From positions 79,913 to 143,912 of the forward strand of contig JACPAN010000010.1 of NCBI GenBank assembly GCA_016180815.1: a stretch of 64,000 nucleotides of DNA, written 5' to 3'. Position numbers and translations under genes: made by a program. Positions 17,679 through 25,914 of this stretch are shown piece by piece; positions within the stretch are counted from its first letter, which is position 1, and every line of letters begins with the position of its first letter. Under the pieces are notes generated by a model that was not told the origin of the DNA, did no database searches, and was given only the letters and a program-made list of their open reading frames with translations. Source of the DNA: Elusimicrobiota bacterium (GTDB lineage Bacteria; Elusimicrobiota; Elusimicrobia; JACQPE01).

Positions 17679-19256
17679 TCATTTTCCTATCCTCCCACGG
17701 TTGGAAAGTTTAGCAACAACGGTGATGCCTGTAAAGAACAAGCAAAGCCATGGAAAAGCGGTTTGACTCTCCGCCCACAACAACGACGGCTGCGGCAATT
17801 CTTCAATGAATCCGGAGAGAACCGTCCTGGTATTGAGCTCGGCCCTGGCCGTCACTTTCCCCAAGGGATTGATCACGGCCGAAATCCCGGTATTAGCCGC
17901 CCGAATCAACGGCAGTCTGGTTTCAATGGTCCGGGCGATATTCATCAGAAAATGCTGATGAGGGGCCGCTGTGTCGAGATACCAGCCGTCGTTGGTGACA
18001 TTAACCAGGACTTTGGCCCCGCGCCGGCGCGCGGCGCGGGCGATGACCGGGAAAACGGCTTCGTAGCAAACGGAAAAACCCGCCTTGATGCCCGGCAGGA
18101 CTTCGATAGGCATGGGTGTTGGTCCGGGCGTAACCTCTCCGGTCGTCACGATCACCGGGGTTTCTTCGGCGTTCACGAAAAAACGCAAAACCGGCATGAT
18201 CGCCCATCGAAAAGGCAAATACTCGCCGAAGGGAACAAGACGCACCTTGCTGTAAATGCCGGACTCGGCCCCATCCAGAAAACAGACCACGCTGTTAAAA
18301 AAACGCCGGTGATCGGTAAGAACCAACCCGCCCAAATAAGCGGTTCCTTTATTCATCGGGATGTCCTTAAAAAATTCGATCCGGTCGGACGCCGGCAAAG
18401 AAGCGCCGGAAGATTCCATCCTAAGCGCATAAGGATAGAAGGATTCCGGATAAACGATCAGATCAGGATTTGTTGAGTTGGCTTCTCGCGTCATCTCGCG
18501 ATAGACGGCGGTCACATGAGCGGCTCGGCCGTCATCCCACTTTTCATACTGATAAATATTGCCCTGGATTACCGCGACATCGAGGGTTCTATTTAAAACT
18601 CGAGTCAAAGACCGCAAACGCCAGGCCCCCCACCCTGCGGCCAGCGATACGATCAGGGCGGCTAAGGCGATCAACTTGGTTTGCCGCCGGCAAAAAGCCC
18701 GCCAGATCAAGGCCTGTGTAAAAACCATCAAGAATCCCAACAAAGGCACGCCGCCGATTTCAGCCAACTGCGCCAAGGGCTGCACGGGGATCAGGGCATA
18801 ACCCAAATAACACCAAGGAAATCCGCCGAAAACAACGGGCGCCAAACGCAAAAATTCGAAAGCAACCCAGGCCGCGCCCACAGCCATCGCAAAAACCAGG
18901 GAATTTTTTATGCGCTCAACAGCCGTTTTCATACAGAAGCCGAACCCCGCCCAAAAAACACCGATCACCGCGGCCAAAAGAATCCAAGCAGTCCAGGCTG
19001 CCGGCCAATGAGCGCCTCCGGCGCGCAGAGTAACGGGAATCCAATTAAAAATGAAGAGGTTGCCACAGACGCCGGCCGCAAAAGCAAGCCAAGCCCCCTG
19101 GCGTGCGTTCCCGGCGCGGGATAAGGACCAAAAAAGAGGGATCAGGCAAAACCAGCCGGTCAGCCGGCCGAAATTAAACTTGGGAAAACACGAAGCAAAA
19201 AGAACGCCCGACGCCAGGGAGCAGAGCAGAAGCGGATTAATTTTTTTGATGAACAA
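17679..19256 (-). CDS. lnt: apolipoprotein N-acyltransferase Lnt
   Basis: A 525-residue inner-membrane protein with six to seven N-terminal transmembrane helices, a periplasmic nitrilase-fold domain (about 225-480) and a last C-terminal helix. The nitrilase triad is visible: Glu in VYPESFYPY, Lys in YSKVRLVPFGEYLP and Cys in FSVCYEAVFP. Lnt adds the third acyl chain to lipoproteins, which lets LolCDE recognise them, so it fits the lol genes nearby. The start is a TTG immediately after the secA stop; no closer ATG or GTG exists. Confidence 0.92.
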   Translation of the reverse strand: MFIKKINPLLLCSLASGVLFASCFPKFNFGRLTGWFCLIPLFWSLSRAGNARQGAWLAFAAGVCGNLFIFNWIPVTLRAGGAHWPAAWTAWILLAAVIGVFWAGFGFCMKTAVERIKNSLVFAMAVGAAWVAFEFLRLAPVVFGGFPWCYLGYALIPVQPLAQLAEIGGVPLLGFLMVFTQALIWRAFCRRQTKLIALAALIVSLAAGWGAWRLRSLTRVLNRTLDVAVIQGNIYQYEKWDDGRAAHVTAVYREMTREANSTNPDLIVYPESFYPYALRMESSGASLPASDRIEFFKDIPMNKGTAYLGGLVLTDHRRFFNSVVCFLDGAESGIYSKVRLVPFGEYLPFRWAIMPVLRFFVNAEETPVIVTTGEVTPGPTPMPIEVLPGIKAGFSVCYEAVFPVIARAARRRGAKVLVNVTNDGWYLDTAAPHQHFLMNIARTIETRLPLIRAANTGISAVINPLGKVTARAELNTRTVLSGFIEELPQPSLLWAESQTAFPWLCLFFTGITVVAKLSNRGRIGK

Positions 19257-21878
19257 TCAAGCAGCATCGCGTCCGCAGCAGCGCTTGTACTTTTTGCCGC
19301 TTCCGCAGGGGCAAGGATCGTTGCGGCCGATAGTTTTCATAGACGGCGCTGCGACCGGAGCCGCGACCTTGGGTCTGGGACGCCGCCCAGCCCCATCCGG
19401 CGGCGAAGCGGCCGCCTCAAGTTCTTGGGCGCTTTTTTGCTCGGCCGGAGTCGGCAGCCTCATGAGAAAAGCGATGGTTTCCTCACGGATTCTACCCATC
19501 ATGCTCTCGAACAACGCGAAGGACTCTTTTTGATACTCGATCCTGGGGTCTTTCTGCGCGTAAGCCCGCAAACCGATGCCTTGCTTTAAATGGTCGAGCT
19601 GATGCAAATGATCCTTCCAGGCCAAATCAATCACCTGAAGCAAAACCTGGCGCTCAATCTCGCCGAAATCAAGGCCCTCGTCCTTAAAAAGTCCGCTGCG
19701 GCGCTCATAAACTTCCCGCACGCTCCGGCGCATGATTTCCGTTAAAGGCTCGCCGGATTTTGTGACCTGATCGAGATCCAAATCAACCCCGAAGGTGGCC
19801 TTAAACCATTGCTGCATCGGCTCCCGGCTCCACTTTTCATAATGCTCTTTCGGCGGGCACCACAACAATTCGCGCTCCTCGAGCGATTCATCGATCATGA
19901 CCTGAATGCGGGGCCGGATATTTTCCCCGTCCAAAATCGCATTCCTGAGCGCGTACACGGCTTCTCGCTGCCGGTTCATGACATTGTCGTATTCCAACAA
20001 TTGCTTGCGAACGTCAAAATGATAAAGCTCGACTTTGCGCTGCGCGTTCTCGATGGCTTTACTGACCCAAGGGTGCTCGATGACTTCGCCTTCTTCCATG
20101 CCCAGCTTCTGCAAAAGGCCGGAAATGCGCTCGGAGCCGAAGAGGCGCATGAGCTCATCATCTAACGCCACGTAAAAAATAGAAGAGCCTGAATCGCCTT
20201 GGCGCCCGGAGCGGCCACGCAGCTGATTGTCGATGCGGCGGGATTCATGGCGCTCGGAACCGATAATGCGCAGGCCGCCGGCTTTCAGGACCTCATCATG
20301 TTCCGAGGCATCGGGCGGATTGCCTCCCAAAACAATGTCCGTGCCCCGTCCGGCCATATTCGTGGCGATGGTAACGCCCGCTTTTTTGCCCGCCTGGGCG
20401 ATGATTTGAGCCTCCATTTCATGATACTTGGCGTTCAATACCTGATGCGGAATGCCCTTGCGATGAAGCATGGCGGAGAGTTTCTCGGATTTTTCAATGG
20501 AACGGGTGCCGACTAAGACCGGCTGGCCTTTTTTCCAGCAGCGCTCGATTTCCGTGATGATGGCGCCGAATTTTTCGCGCTCCGTCCGGTAGACCTGATC
20601 CGCCTCATCGGCGCGGATCATGCTTTTATTGGTGGGGATTTCCACGACGTCCAATTTGTAAATTTCCCAGAATTCCCGCACCTCGGTCATGGCCGTGCCC
20701 GTCATGCCGGAGCGTTTTTCATAAAGCTTGAAAAAGTTCTGAAACGTGATGGTGGCCAAGGTCTGGTTTTCTTCCTTGATCCGCAGATTCTCCTTGGATT
20801 CGATGGCCTGGTGCAGGCCGTCCGACCAGCGCCGCCCCGGCATCAAGCGCCCGGTGAATTCATCCACGATCAGCACTTCGCCGTCTTTAACCACGTACTG
20901 AACGTCGCGCTTGTAGAGATGATGCGCCCGCAGAGCCTGGGTGATATGGTGCGGCCATTCGGCCCGCACGTCGTCGTAAATATTGGACAGGCCCAAGAGT
21001 TTCTCCGCATGGCGCACGCCGTCTTCGGTCAATGACGCGTTGTTGTTTTTCTCATCCACGACCGCGTCGTACCCCGTTTCCAAGGACGTGCCTTCGTACT
21101 TGGCCTTGATCTCCTCGCCTTCGGTGATGGCGCGAACTTTCAAATGCGGGATCAGGCGGTTGGCGATGTGGTATTTTTCCGTCGACTCCTCGGCCGGCCC
21201 GGAAATAATCAGCGGGGTGCGCGCCTCGTCGACCAAGATGGAATCCACTTCGTCGATGACGGCGTAATAAAAACCGCGCAGGCATCGCTCTTCTTTCCTG
21301 GTGACCATATTATCCCGCAAATAATCAAAACCGATTTCGTTATTGGTCACGTAAGTGATGTCCGCGGCGTAAGCCGAACGCCGGTCCGCGTTTTTCATGT
21401 CGTGCTGAACGAAGCCCACGGTCAGGCCCAAACTCTCGAAAATCGGGCCCATCCAAAACCGGTCGCGTTTGGCCAGATAATCGTTGACCGTCACGATATG
21501 CACGCCCCGCCCGGTTAATGCGTTCAGATAAGCGGGCAGGGTGGCGACCAAGGTTTTCCCTTCGCCGGTTCGCATCTCCGCGATATTGCCTTTATGAAGC
21601 ACGACGCCGCCGATCAATTGCACGTCAAAATGGCGCATATTCATCGTGCGCTTGGCCGCTTCGCGCGCCAAAGCGAAAGCCTCAGGCAAAATGTCGTCGA
21701 GTTTAGCGCCTTGCTGGATACGTTCTTTAAGCTCTTGAGTTTTCTTGGGAAAGTCGTTTTGGGAAAGCTCAGCGATGGACGGCTCTAAAGCGTTAATTTG
21801 CTCCACCAAGGGCAGAATTTGCTTGATGTCGCGCTCGCTTTTAGTGCCGAAGAGCTTGCGTATCAGATCGAAAGGCAT
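19257..21878 (-). CDS. secA: preprotein translocase ATPase SecA
   Basis: An 873-residue SecA from the ATG at 21876-21878 (a TTG three codons earlier is also open). It has Walker A MRTGEGKTLVATL, the DEAD-like VIDEVDSILVDEARTPLIISG, the preprotein cross-linking domain and the second helicase lobe with VATNMAGRGTDIVLGGNPP. The C-terminal zinc-binding tail NDPCPCGSGKKYKRCCG binds SecB and lipids. It drives Sec-dependent export. A -10-like TATATT ends 7 bases before the ATG with no clear Shine-Dalgarno. It is divergent from the metallophosphoesterase gene at 21959. Confidence 0.96.
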   Translation of the reverse strand: MPFDLIRKLFGTKSERDIKQILPLVEQINALEPSIAELSQNDFPKKTQELKERIQQGAKLDDILPEAFALAREAAKRTMNMRHFDVQLIGGVVLHKGNIAEMRTGEGKTLVATLPAYLNALTGRGVHIVTVNDYLAKRDRFWMGPIFESLGLTVGFVQHDMKNADRRSAYAADITYVTNNEIGFDYLRDNMVTRKEERCLRGFYYAVIDEVDSILVDEARTPLIISGPAEESTEKYHIANRLIPHLKVRAITEGEEIKAKYEGTSLETGYDAVVDEKNNNASLTEDGVRHAEKLLGLSNIYDDVRAEWPHHITQALRAHHLYKRDVQYVVKDGEVLIVDEFTGRLMPGRRWSDGLHQAIESKENLRIKEENQTLATITFQNFFKLYEKRSGMTGTAMTEVREFWEIYKLDVVEIPTNKSMIRADEADQVYRTEREKFGAIITEIERCWKKGQPVLVGTRSIEKSEKLSAMLHRKGIPHQVLNAKYHEMEAQIIAQAGKKAGVTIATNMAGRGTDIVLGGNPPDASEHDEVLKAGGLRIIGSERHESRRIDNQLRGRSGRQGDSGSSIFYVALDDELMRLFGSERISGLLQKLGMEEGEVIEHPWVSKAIENAQRKVELYHFDVRKQLLEYDNVMNRQREAVYALRNAILDGENIRPRIQVMIDESLEERELLWCPPKEHYEKWSREPMQQWFKATFGVDLDLDQVTKSGEPLTEIMRRSVREVYERRSGLFKDEGLDFGEIERQVLLQVIDLAWKDHLHQLDHLKQGIGLRAYAQKDPRIEYQKESFALFESMMGRIREETIAFLMRLPTPAEQKSAQELEAAASPPDGAGRRPRPKVAAPVAAPSMKTIGRNDPCPCGSGKKYKRCCGRDAA

Positions 21879-21885
21879 GTGTTCC

Positions 21886-21891
21886 AATATA
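21886..21891 (-). promoter_or_regulatory. candidate -10 element of secA (leaderless type)
   Basis: TATATT on the minus strand ends 7 bases before the secA ATG. A TTGAAG lies 15 bases further upstream and is a weak -35 candidate. Transcription would start at or next to the start codon. Confidence 0.4.
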
Positions 21892-21958
21892 GTTTAACTG
21901 TTTCAGCTTCAAAATAGACCCCCCTTGCGCAAAACTCAAAAAGCGAGATAAACTTATT

Positions 21959-22939
21959 ATGTCTGCCTTGAGTCGGACAATCATGTCGGCAATAACGGGA
22001 GTTTTAGCGTGGCCGTATCCGTGGGGAGCCAACGGTGGGAAATCCTGGACTCCGGTCAATGGCGCAACGTGTCTTTATGATACGAAGACGCGTTTGCCTC
22101 AAATTTTAATTTCAAAGCGTCTCTACCAAACGGCCAAATCTTGGAACCTGAAAAATCAACTCGGCAAACTCCAAAGCGTTCCCGCCTGCGCCGAGGGCGG
22201 CGCGCGTTTCGCGGTCATCGGTGATACGGAACCGGGCCGGTTTCTTTTTTCCCGGCTTCTCTGGGGGCGTCCCGGCGTAGCAAAAACATTAATCCGCAAC
22301 ATTCAGAAAGAACGCATTGAATTTTCCGTTCAGTTAGGAGACATGGTCAGTTGCGGCACCGAACAACACTATGGAAATTTTTTCGAAAAACTGTCTTCGC
22401 TCAAGCCGTCCGCTCCGTACCTGAGCGTTCTTGGCAACCATGACCGCCGCTACCCCCACGGCGTGGCGGACGCCGCGCTTTACGAAGAACTGCTCGCTCC
22501 GGCCAATCATTATTTCGACCGCGGACTCTGTCGCTTCATCTTCGTGGACACCACGGCCGGCGGCGTCAATGCCGCGCAAATTGAATGGCTCAACCGCGCT
22601 TTAAACACGACGCTGACGAAAATCGTTTTCATCCATATTCCGCCGATGCAGGTTAAATCCCTTCTGCCCTGGGGGCGCGGCGGCTTCATCAAAGGCAGCG
22701 AGGATTTCGTCAACCTCATGTCCGACTGCCGTGTTGCGCGGGTCTACATGGGCCATGTCCACGGTTTCGGCATTTCCGAATATCAGGGCGTGCGCTATGT
22801 CCTCTCCGGCGGCGGCGGTTCGCCGTTGTACCCGTCCCCCCTTCAACGCTTTTACCACTTCATCACGGTTGACGCGTCTCCCGAAGGCGTTCATGAAACC
22901 GTGCACTGCCTCGACGGCAAATCCTTCTACCTGGCTTAA
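21959..22939 (+). CDS. calcineurin-like metallophosphoesterase
   Basis: A 326-residue protein with all blocks of the metallophosphoesterase fold: VIGDTE (about 87-91), QLGDMV (125-130), LGNHDRR (158-164), FIHIPP (224-229) and the metal-binding GHVHG (265-269). The N-terminal 80 residues are not recognised, and a second in-frame ATG lies at 21983. Such enzymes hydrolyse phospho-mono or -diesters with two metal ions; the substrate cannot be told. The start region has TAAACT only 4 bases before the ATG and TTGCGC 18 bases upstream of that, a plausible promoter divergent from secA. Its 3' end recurs in degraded form at 24981-25027. Confidence 0.75.
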   Translation: MSALSRTIMSAITGVLAWPYPWGANGGKSWTPVNGATCLYDTKTRLPQILISKRLYQTAKSWNLKNQLGKLQSVPACAEGGARFAVIGDTEPGRFLFSRLLWGRPGVAKTLIRNIQKERIEFSVQLGDMVSCGTEQHYGNFFEKLSSLKPSAPYLSVLGNHDRRYPHGVADAALYEELLAPANHYFDRGLCRFIFVDTTAGGVNAAQIEWLNRALNTTLTKIVFIHIPPMQVKSLLPWGRGGFIKGSEDFVNLMSDCRVARVYMGHVHGFGISEYQGVRYVLSGGGGSPLYPSPLQRFYHFITVDASPEGVHETVHCLDGKSFYLA

Positions 22940-22957
22940 ATTTTCTTATTAAAATAT
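22933..22957 (+). repeat. left copy of direct repeat flanking the AbiE-like pair
   Basis: GGCTTAAATTTTCTTATT (22933-22950), including the metallophosphoesterase stop codon, recurs exactly at 25003-25020. The next seven bases match at five. The two copies are about 2.07 kb apart and enclose the two-gene AbiE-like module. Confidence 0.75.
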
Positions 22958-23787
22958 CAAGGTCTCTCTGATTGAAAACCTTTTTTGAAAGCGGCCAATA
23001 GAGCACGGCCCTCCGCTCTCTTTTTATCGGCGCTCTCCTCAAGAAAACCTGCGGCCAAAGCATCCATAAACGGCGAATCCGGGTCCTCGGATTCCTTCAA
23101 TAACCGCTCCACGTAGGCCGCGGCATCCGAGGACGCGAGCGCGCGGACCTCCCTGCCAAGCAATGCGGCCCCGGCGGTCTCATAGTCCTCATGGACCAAG
23201 CCAGGCTTTCCGGCCAAATCAAAGCGCCGGTCATCTTTAATGCCGCCGGCATAATTGTGAAGCCAGTACTCAATATCCCTGGCGTCATCCCGGCGCTTCG
23301 CGTCATTGCGCGCCTTGCGTTCAAGATAGGCAATCACTTTCAAAAGAACAAAACCAGACACAGTGATCACCGGCACGGGAAGTTCCTTCTCCGAAGCGGC
23401 CTTACGCGCCGCGGCGCAGACTTCATCAAAACCCAACACCGACATTTCAAGTTCGGATTTCGGCCAAGTTATCTTTCCATCCGGGGCAATCTCCCGCCCG
23501 TATGGAATGAGATCAACCATCGCGGTCCCAAGGTGCAAGCGATGTTCAATTCTGGGATTGGGCTTAAAATCGCGCTTCATCAGTTCTTCGTGAAACTTTT
23601 GATAAGTAGGCCAGTCACGCACGTACACGCCGAAGTCGGCGTCGTTGGTGCGCCGGAACCGCGGATAATCGGAGCCCATCTCCGGCGTAAACTCCGCCAT
23701 CAACGCCCCGACTAAAACGATGTCGAGTTTAAGGCTTTCCGCGGCTCCGCAAACTTCCTCAACCGCCTTCTTAAGCGCTTTATCCAT
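22957..23787 (-). CDS. predicted nucleotidyltransferase, AbiEii-like toxin component
   Basis: A 276-residue protein from the ATG at 23785-23787, chosen because GGAAG stands 6 bases upstream; a TTG six codons earlier is also open. The segment LVGALMAEFTPEMGSDYPRFRRTNDADFGVYV resembles the nucleotidyltransferase core, with the two aspartates of NDADF as metal ligands. A later strand, GTAMVDLIPYG, would supply the third acidic residue. The rest is helical. It overlaps the upstream gene by 8 bases. By position and fold it is the toxin-like half of a type IV AbiE-like pair. A chromosomal nucleotidyltransferase of other function is the alternative. Confidence 0.65.
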   Translation of the reverse strand: MDKALKKAVEEVCGAAESLKLDIVLVGALMAEFTPEMGSDYPRFRRTNDADFGVYVRDWPTYQKFHEELMKRDFKPNPRIEHRLHLGTAMVDLIPYGREIAPDGKITWPKSELEMSVLGFDEVCAAARKAASEKELPVPVITVSGFVLLKVIAYLERKARNDAKRRDDARDIEYWLHNYAGGIKDDRRFDLAGKPGLVHEDYETAGAALLGREVRALASSDAAAYVERLLKESEDPDSPFMDALAAGFLEESADKKRAEGRALLAAFKKGFQSERP

Positions 23788-24850
23788 GAACACTTCCGGC
23801 TTCAAGGAAGCGTTCGTAAATCATTTGCGCCGTTTCCACCTCGCGCGCGCCTCCGGCCTCCAGAAGCTCGGCATAAATTAAAAGAGGAGTCGCCAAGGGC
23901 CATGGAACTTTCAATTCACCCCCGATCGCCGCGGCGCCAAAGAGCCGGAACACCGTCACATTGCCGGCCGCATCATCGCGCAGCATAGGCTCCCCCTCCA
24001 GCTTCGTCCTCGCTTGATCGTCCACAAAAAGCGCAACGGCATCCGGCTCCAAATAATGAGTCATCTCCCGCGCGGCCATGCCGCCGGTAACGGCCCAGTG
24101 GCCTCCCATACCGGCCAAACGCTGCGCAAATCCTTCAAGAATTTCCTGCGGCGCCCGCATCTTGTGCCTGTAACGCCCCAGCAGGCATACAGGCCGCAGC
24201 TTAAAGGCATACCCTCGCACAAATAACTCAATCAACCCCTTAATATCGCCGAATCGCTTCGTGCCCCCAGCCGCAGGCAAAAGCCACTGCCCATTTTGCA
24301 GTTCTTTCATGACGGCTTGCGCGGTCCCGAGGGCAACATCCGCCCCTCCCGCGATCGCTCGCAAAGGGTCTCCCACGGCTTGGGGGTGAGTGAGAAGATA
24401 ATGAATAATTTTAAGCCCGCCCATCTCGATGAGCCTTCCCGGCTCAGCTTTCAAGGGCCGATCCGGTTTCCTGCCCCGAATATCAACCACCACTTGCGGA
24501 GGCTTCTGGATAAAAGCGTTGCCTTGAGCGTCAATAAAAAAAACGCCCGCTCTGCGGAACTCCTCCGCCGCCGGCTCCGGAATCCAATGGGTAAAAACCA
24601 TCGCTCCCGCATTGCCGGCTTGGCCTTTCAACTGAAGAATAATATGAAGCGCTTGGTTACGGTTGTCAATTCGCGCCTTCACCTCTATGGCCAAATTCAC
24701 AGCCGGCTTAGTTCCGATGTGGAGGTCAAAATCATAACCGCGTTTCGCCGCTTCCAAACGAAGAGGCAACCCAGGCCCCATGGCTTCTTTGAGCCTCTCC
24801 ATACAAGCCTTAGCCAGCTCTATAGTGTTCTCTAAAACGATAGTGTTCAT
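23780..24850 (-). CDS. AbiEi-like antitoxin / transcriptional regulator
   Basis: A 356-residue protein. The N-terminal half has a nuclease-like alpha/beta region (YDFDLHIGTKPAVNLAIEVKARID). A winged-helix-like segment follows (GGLKIIHYLLTHPQAVGDPLRAIAGGADVALGTAQAVMKELQNGQWL, about 145-190). The C-terminal domain includes WAVTGGMAAREMTHYLEPDAVALFVDD. This order fits the AbiEi_2 (COG4861-type) antitoxin family, which partners nucleotidyltransferases and represses its own operon. It is the first gene of the pair and is preceded by a strong promoter with an operator-like palindrome over the start codon. Function is inferred from family resemblance and pairing. Confidence 0.65.
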   Translation of the reverse strand: MNTIVLENTIELAKACMERLKEAMGPGLPLRLEAAKRGYDFDLHIGTKPAVNLAIEVKARIDNRNQALHIILQLKGQAGNAGAMVFTHWIPEPAAEEFRRAGVFFIDAQGNAFIQKPPQVVVDIRGRKPDRPLKAEPGRLIEMGGLKIIHYLLTHPQAVGDPLRAIAGGADVALGTAQAVMKELQNGQWLLPAAGGTKRFGDIKGLIELFVRGYAFKLRPVCLLGRYRHKMRAPQEILEGFAQRLAGMGGHWAVTGGMAAREMTHYLEPDAVALFVDDQARTKLEGEPMLRDDAAGNVTVFRLFGAAAIGGELKVPWPLATPLLIYAELLEAGGAREVETAQMIYERFLEAGSVHG

Positions 24851-24890
24851 TTATATTGAACATTTTAATATGAAGAACTACACTTGTCAA
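24844..24890 (-). promoter_or_regulatory. promoter and operator-like palindrome of the AbiE-like pair
   Basis: On the minus strand TTGACA (24885-24890) and TAAAAT (24862-24867) are separated by exactly 17 bases, a near-consensus sigma-70 promoter. TGTTCA-N7-TGAACA (24844-24862) covers the predicted transcription start and the ATG at 24848-24850. A repressor bound there would block both transcription and translation start, as expected of an autoregulating antitoxin. Confidence 0.7.
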
Positions 24891-24980
24891 GACCAGGTCA
24901 GGCCCAAACTGGGGGTCCAAACATTACGAGCCCGTACTATGACACGCTATGCCAATTTACTGTGCCAACGGAATCGCCTA

Positions 24981-25027
24981 AAATGGCCGTGTCCACGGTT
25001 TCGGCTTAAATTTTCTTATTGAAATAC
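24981..25027 (+). pseudogene. deleted copy of the metallophosphoesterase 3' end
   Basis: The segment ATGGCCGTGTCCACGGTTTC (24983-25002) matches the codons for MGHVHGF at 22748-22768 with one mismatch and one missing base. It runs directly into GGCTTAAATTTTCTTATT, the sequence around the stop codon at 22933-22950. It is therefore a second copy of the gene's end with about 160 bases deleted between two GGC triplets. Confidence 0.7.
25003..25027 (+). repeat. right copy of direct repeat flanking the AbiE-like pair
   Basis: Identical to 22933-22950 over 18 bases and similar over the next seven. See the left copy. Confidence 0.75.
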
Positions 25028-25229
25028 CCTCGCAGTAATCCCCATATTCGATCTGAAGAAATTCCGAGGCCTTTTGAGGCTAAAACCGTGAACCGACGGC
25101 AAGAAAAAGTTTAAAAAGCCGACTTTTCGCTCAATGACAAAAAATGAGATACTGACTTATCTGAAATCTTGGAGCAATCCGGCGGACTAAGTAAGACTGC
25201 TGGAAAATCCTTAAAACAGGGGTCATAAT

Positions 25230-25478
25230 ATGGGTATGGCAAAGCGAAAATTAGAACTGCCCCTATTGGTTGAAAAAGACGAAGACGGGCTTTATGTTGT
25301 TGAGTGTCCAGTGCTTTCCGGATGTTACACTCAGGGTAAAACCTTGGATGAAGCTTTGAAAAATATTCAAGAAGTCATAACGCTTTGCGCCGAAGAAGAA
25401 GAAAATCGTAAGGTTTTGCGTGATTACCATCCGCAGTCTTTTTCCTTTCATACCATCACCTCGATGGTAAATGTCTAA
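25230..25478 (+). CDS. hicB: HicB-like antitoxin (short form)
   Basis: An 82-residue protein with the HicB core: LPLLVEKDEDGLYVVECPVLSGCYTQGKTLDEALKNIQEVITLCAEEE, the partial RNase H-like fold of the family. The C-terminal DNA-binding helix-turn-helix or ribbon-helix-helix found in many HicB proteins is absent, as in other short forms. A Shine-Dalgarno (AGGGG, 7 bases before ATG) supports the start. It overlaps hicA by 8 bases, so the two are translationally coupled. HicB neutralises HicA. Confidence 0.82.
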   Translation: MGMAKRKLELPLLVEKDEDGLYVVECPVLSGCYTQGKTLDEALKNIQEVITLCAEEEENRKVLRDYHPQSFSFHTITSMVNV

Positions 25479-25704
25479 AGAATTACCCACTATTTCACCC
25501 GAACGGGCTATTCGTGCGTTTGAACGGCTGGGCTACAAAGTGGTCCGCCAGCGTGGCAGTCACGCCCGTTTAATTCATCCAGACGGTAAAAACCGAAAGC
25601 CTCTGACAATTCCTCGCCATCACAAAGACTTGGGTCGCGGTCTTCTGCGTAAGTTGTGCCGAGACGCAGGCGTAATGCCGCAGCAACTGGCAGATTTGCT
25701 TTAA
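25471..25704 (+). CDS. hicA: HicA-like mRNA interferase toxin
   Basis: A 77-residue YcfA/HicA protein. The double-stranded-RNA-binding-like fold is visible as ERLGYKVVRQRGSHARLIHPDG, with the catalytic histidine in GSHARL, then LTIPRHHKDLGRGLLRKLCRDAGV. HicA cuts mRNA when not bound by HicB. The order antitoxin-then-toxin is reversed compared with the classical hicAB order but is common. It lies between the AbiE-like module and the integron remnant. Confidence 0.85.
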   Translation: MSKELPTISPERAIRAFERLGYKVVRQRGSHARLIHPDGKNRKPLTIPRHHKDLGRGLLRKLCRDAGVMPQQLADLL

Positions 25705-25740
25705 GCTAAATCCTTCTTGAATTTTTTTCGAATCTGGGCT

Positions 25741-25914
25741 TAACTATTATTACAGCCTTGACGAATCTGCCTTAAACCCTTATCCACCTCCAATCCAGCC
25801 AACCAACGTTCAAGCTGAGCGGCTCACGCCATGAACCCGCGCCTTTCGCAGCATGAGCAGCTCATCGGGCTCAACTTCGGCTAAGACTCGCTTCTCGGTT
25901 CTTCCGGCATCTTG
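25741..25914 (-). pseudogene. frameshifted gene fragment
   Basis: Two minus-strand frames look coding but have no start. The first reads EKRVLAEVEPDELLMLRKAR and on to HGVSRSA, then hits TGA near 25815. The other continues ERWLAGLEVDKGLRQIRQG to a TAA at about 25741. Together they look like the C-terminal 60 residues of a protein interrupted by a single-base change near 25815-25820. The first frame begins immediately after the stop of the gene at 25915-26397, so the 5' part is missing. The family is not recognised. It may mark the far end of the integron insertion. Confidence 0.4.

Larger units (their letters stand above)
24851..25229. other. 379-base intergenic stretch of degraded accessory DNA
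   Basis: No full gene is seen. The left part holds the promoter of the AbiE-like pair and a GGTCAGG...CCGTA...ATGACACG motif that recurs at 51165-51199. At 24981-25027 lies a degraded metallophosphoesterase tail. An 18-codon open frame (25134-25190, MTKNEILTYLKSWSNPAD) resembles the first residues of a minimal nucleotidyltransferase and may be a relic. The right end is the leader of hicB, with AGGGG 7 bases before its ATG. Confidence 0.5.

Noticed and set aside
25795-25895. A fifth attC-like site beyond the last cassette gene
   Set aside because: AAGCTGAGC and GCTCAACTT can partly pair, but no RYYYAAC/GTTRRRY core pair is present, and the stretch reads better as a degraded coding fragment.
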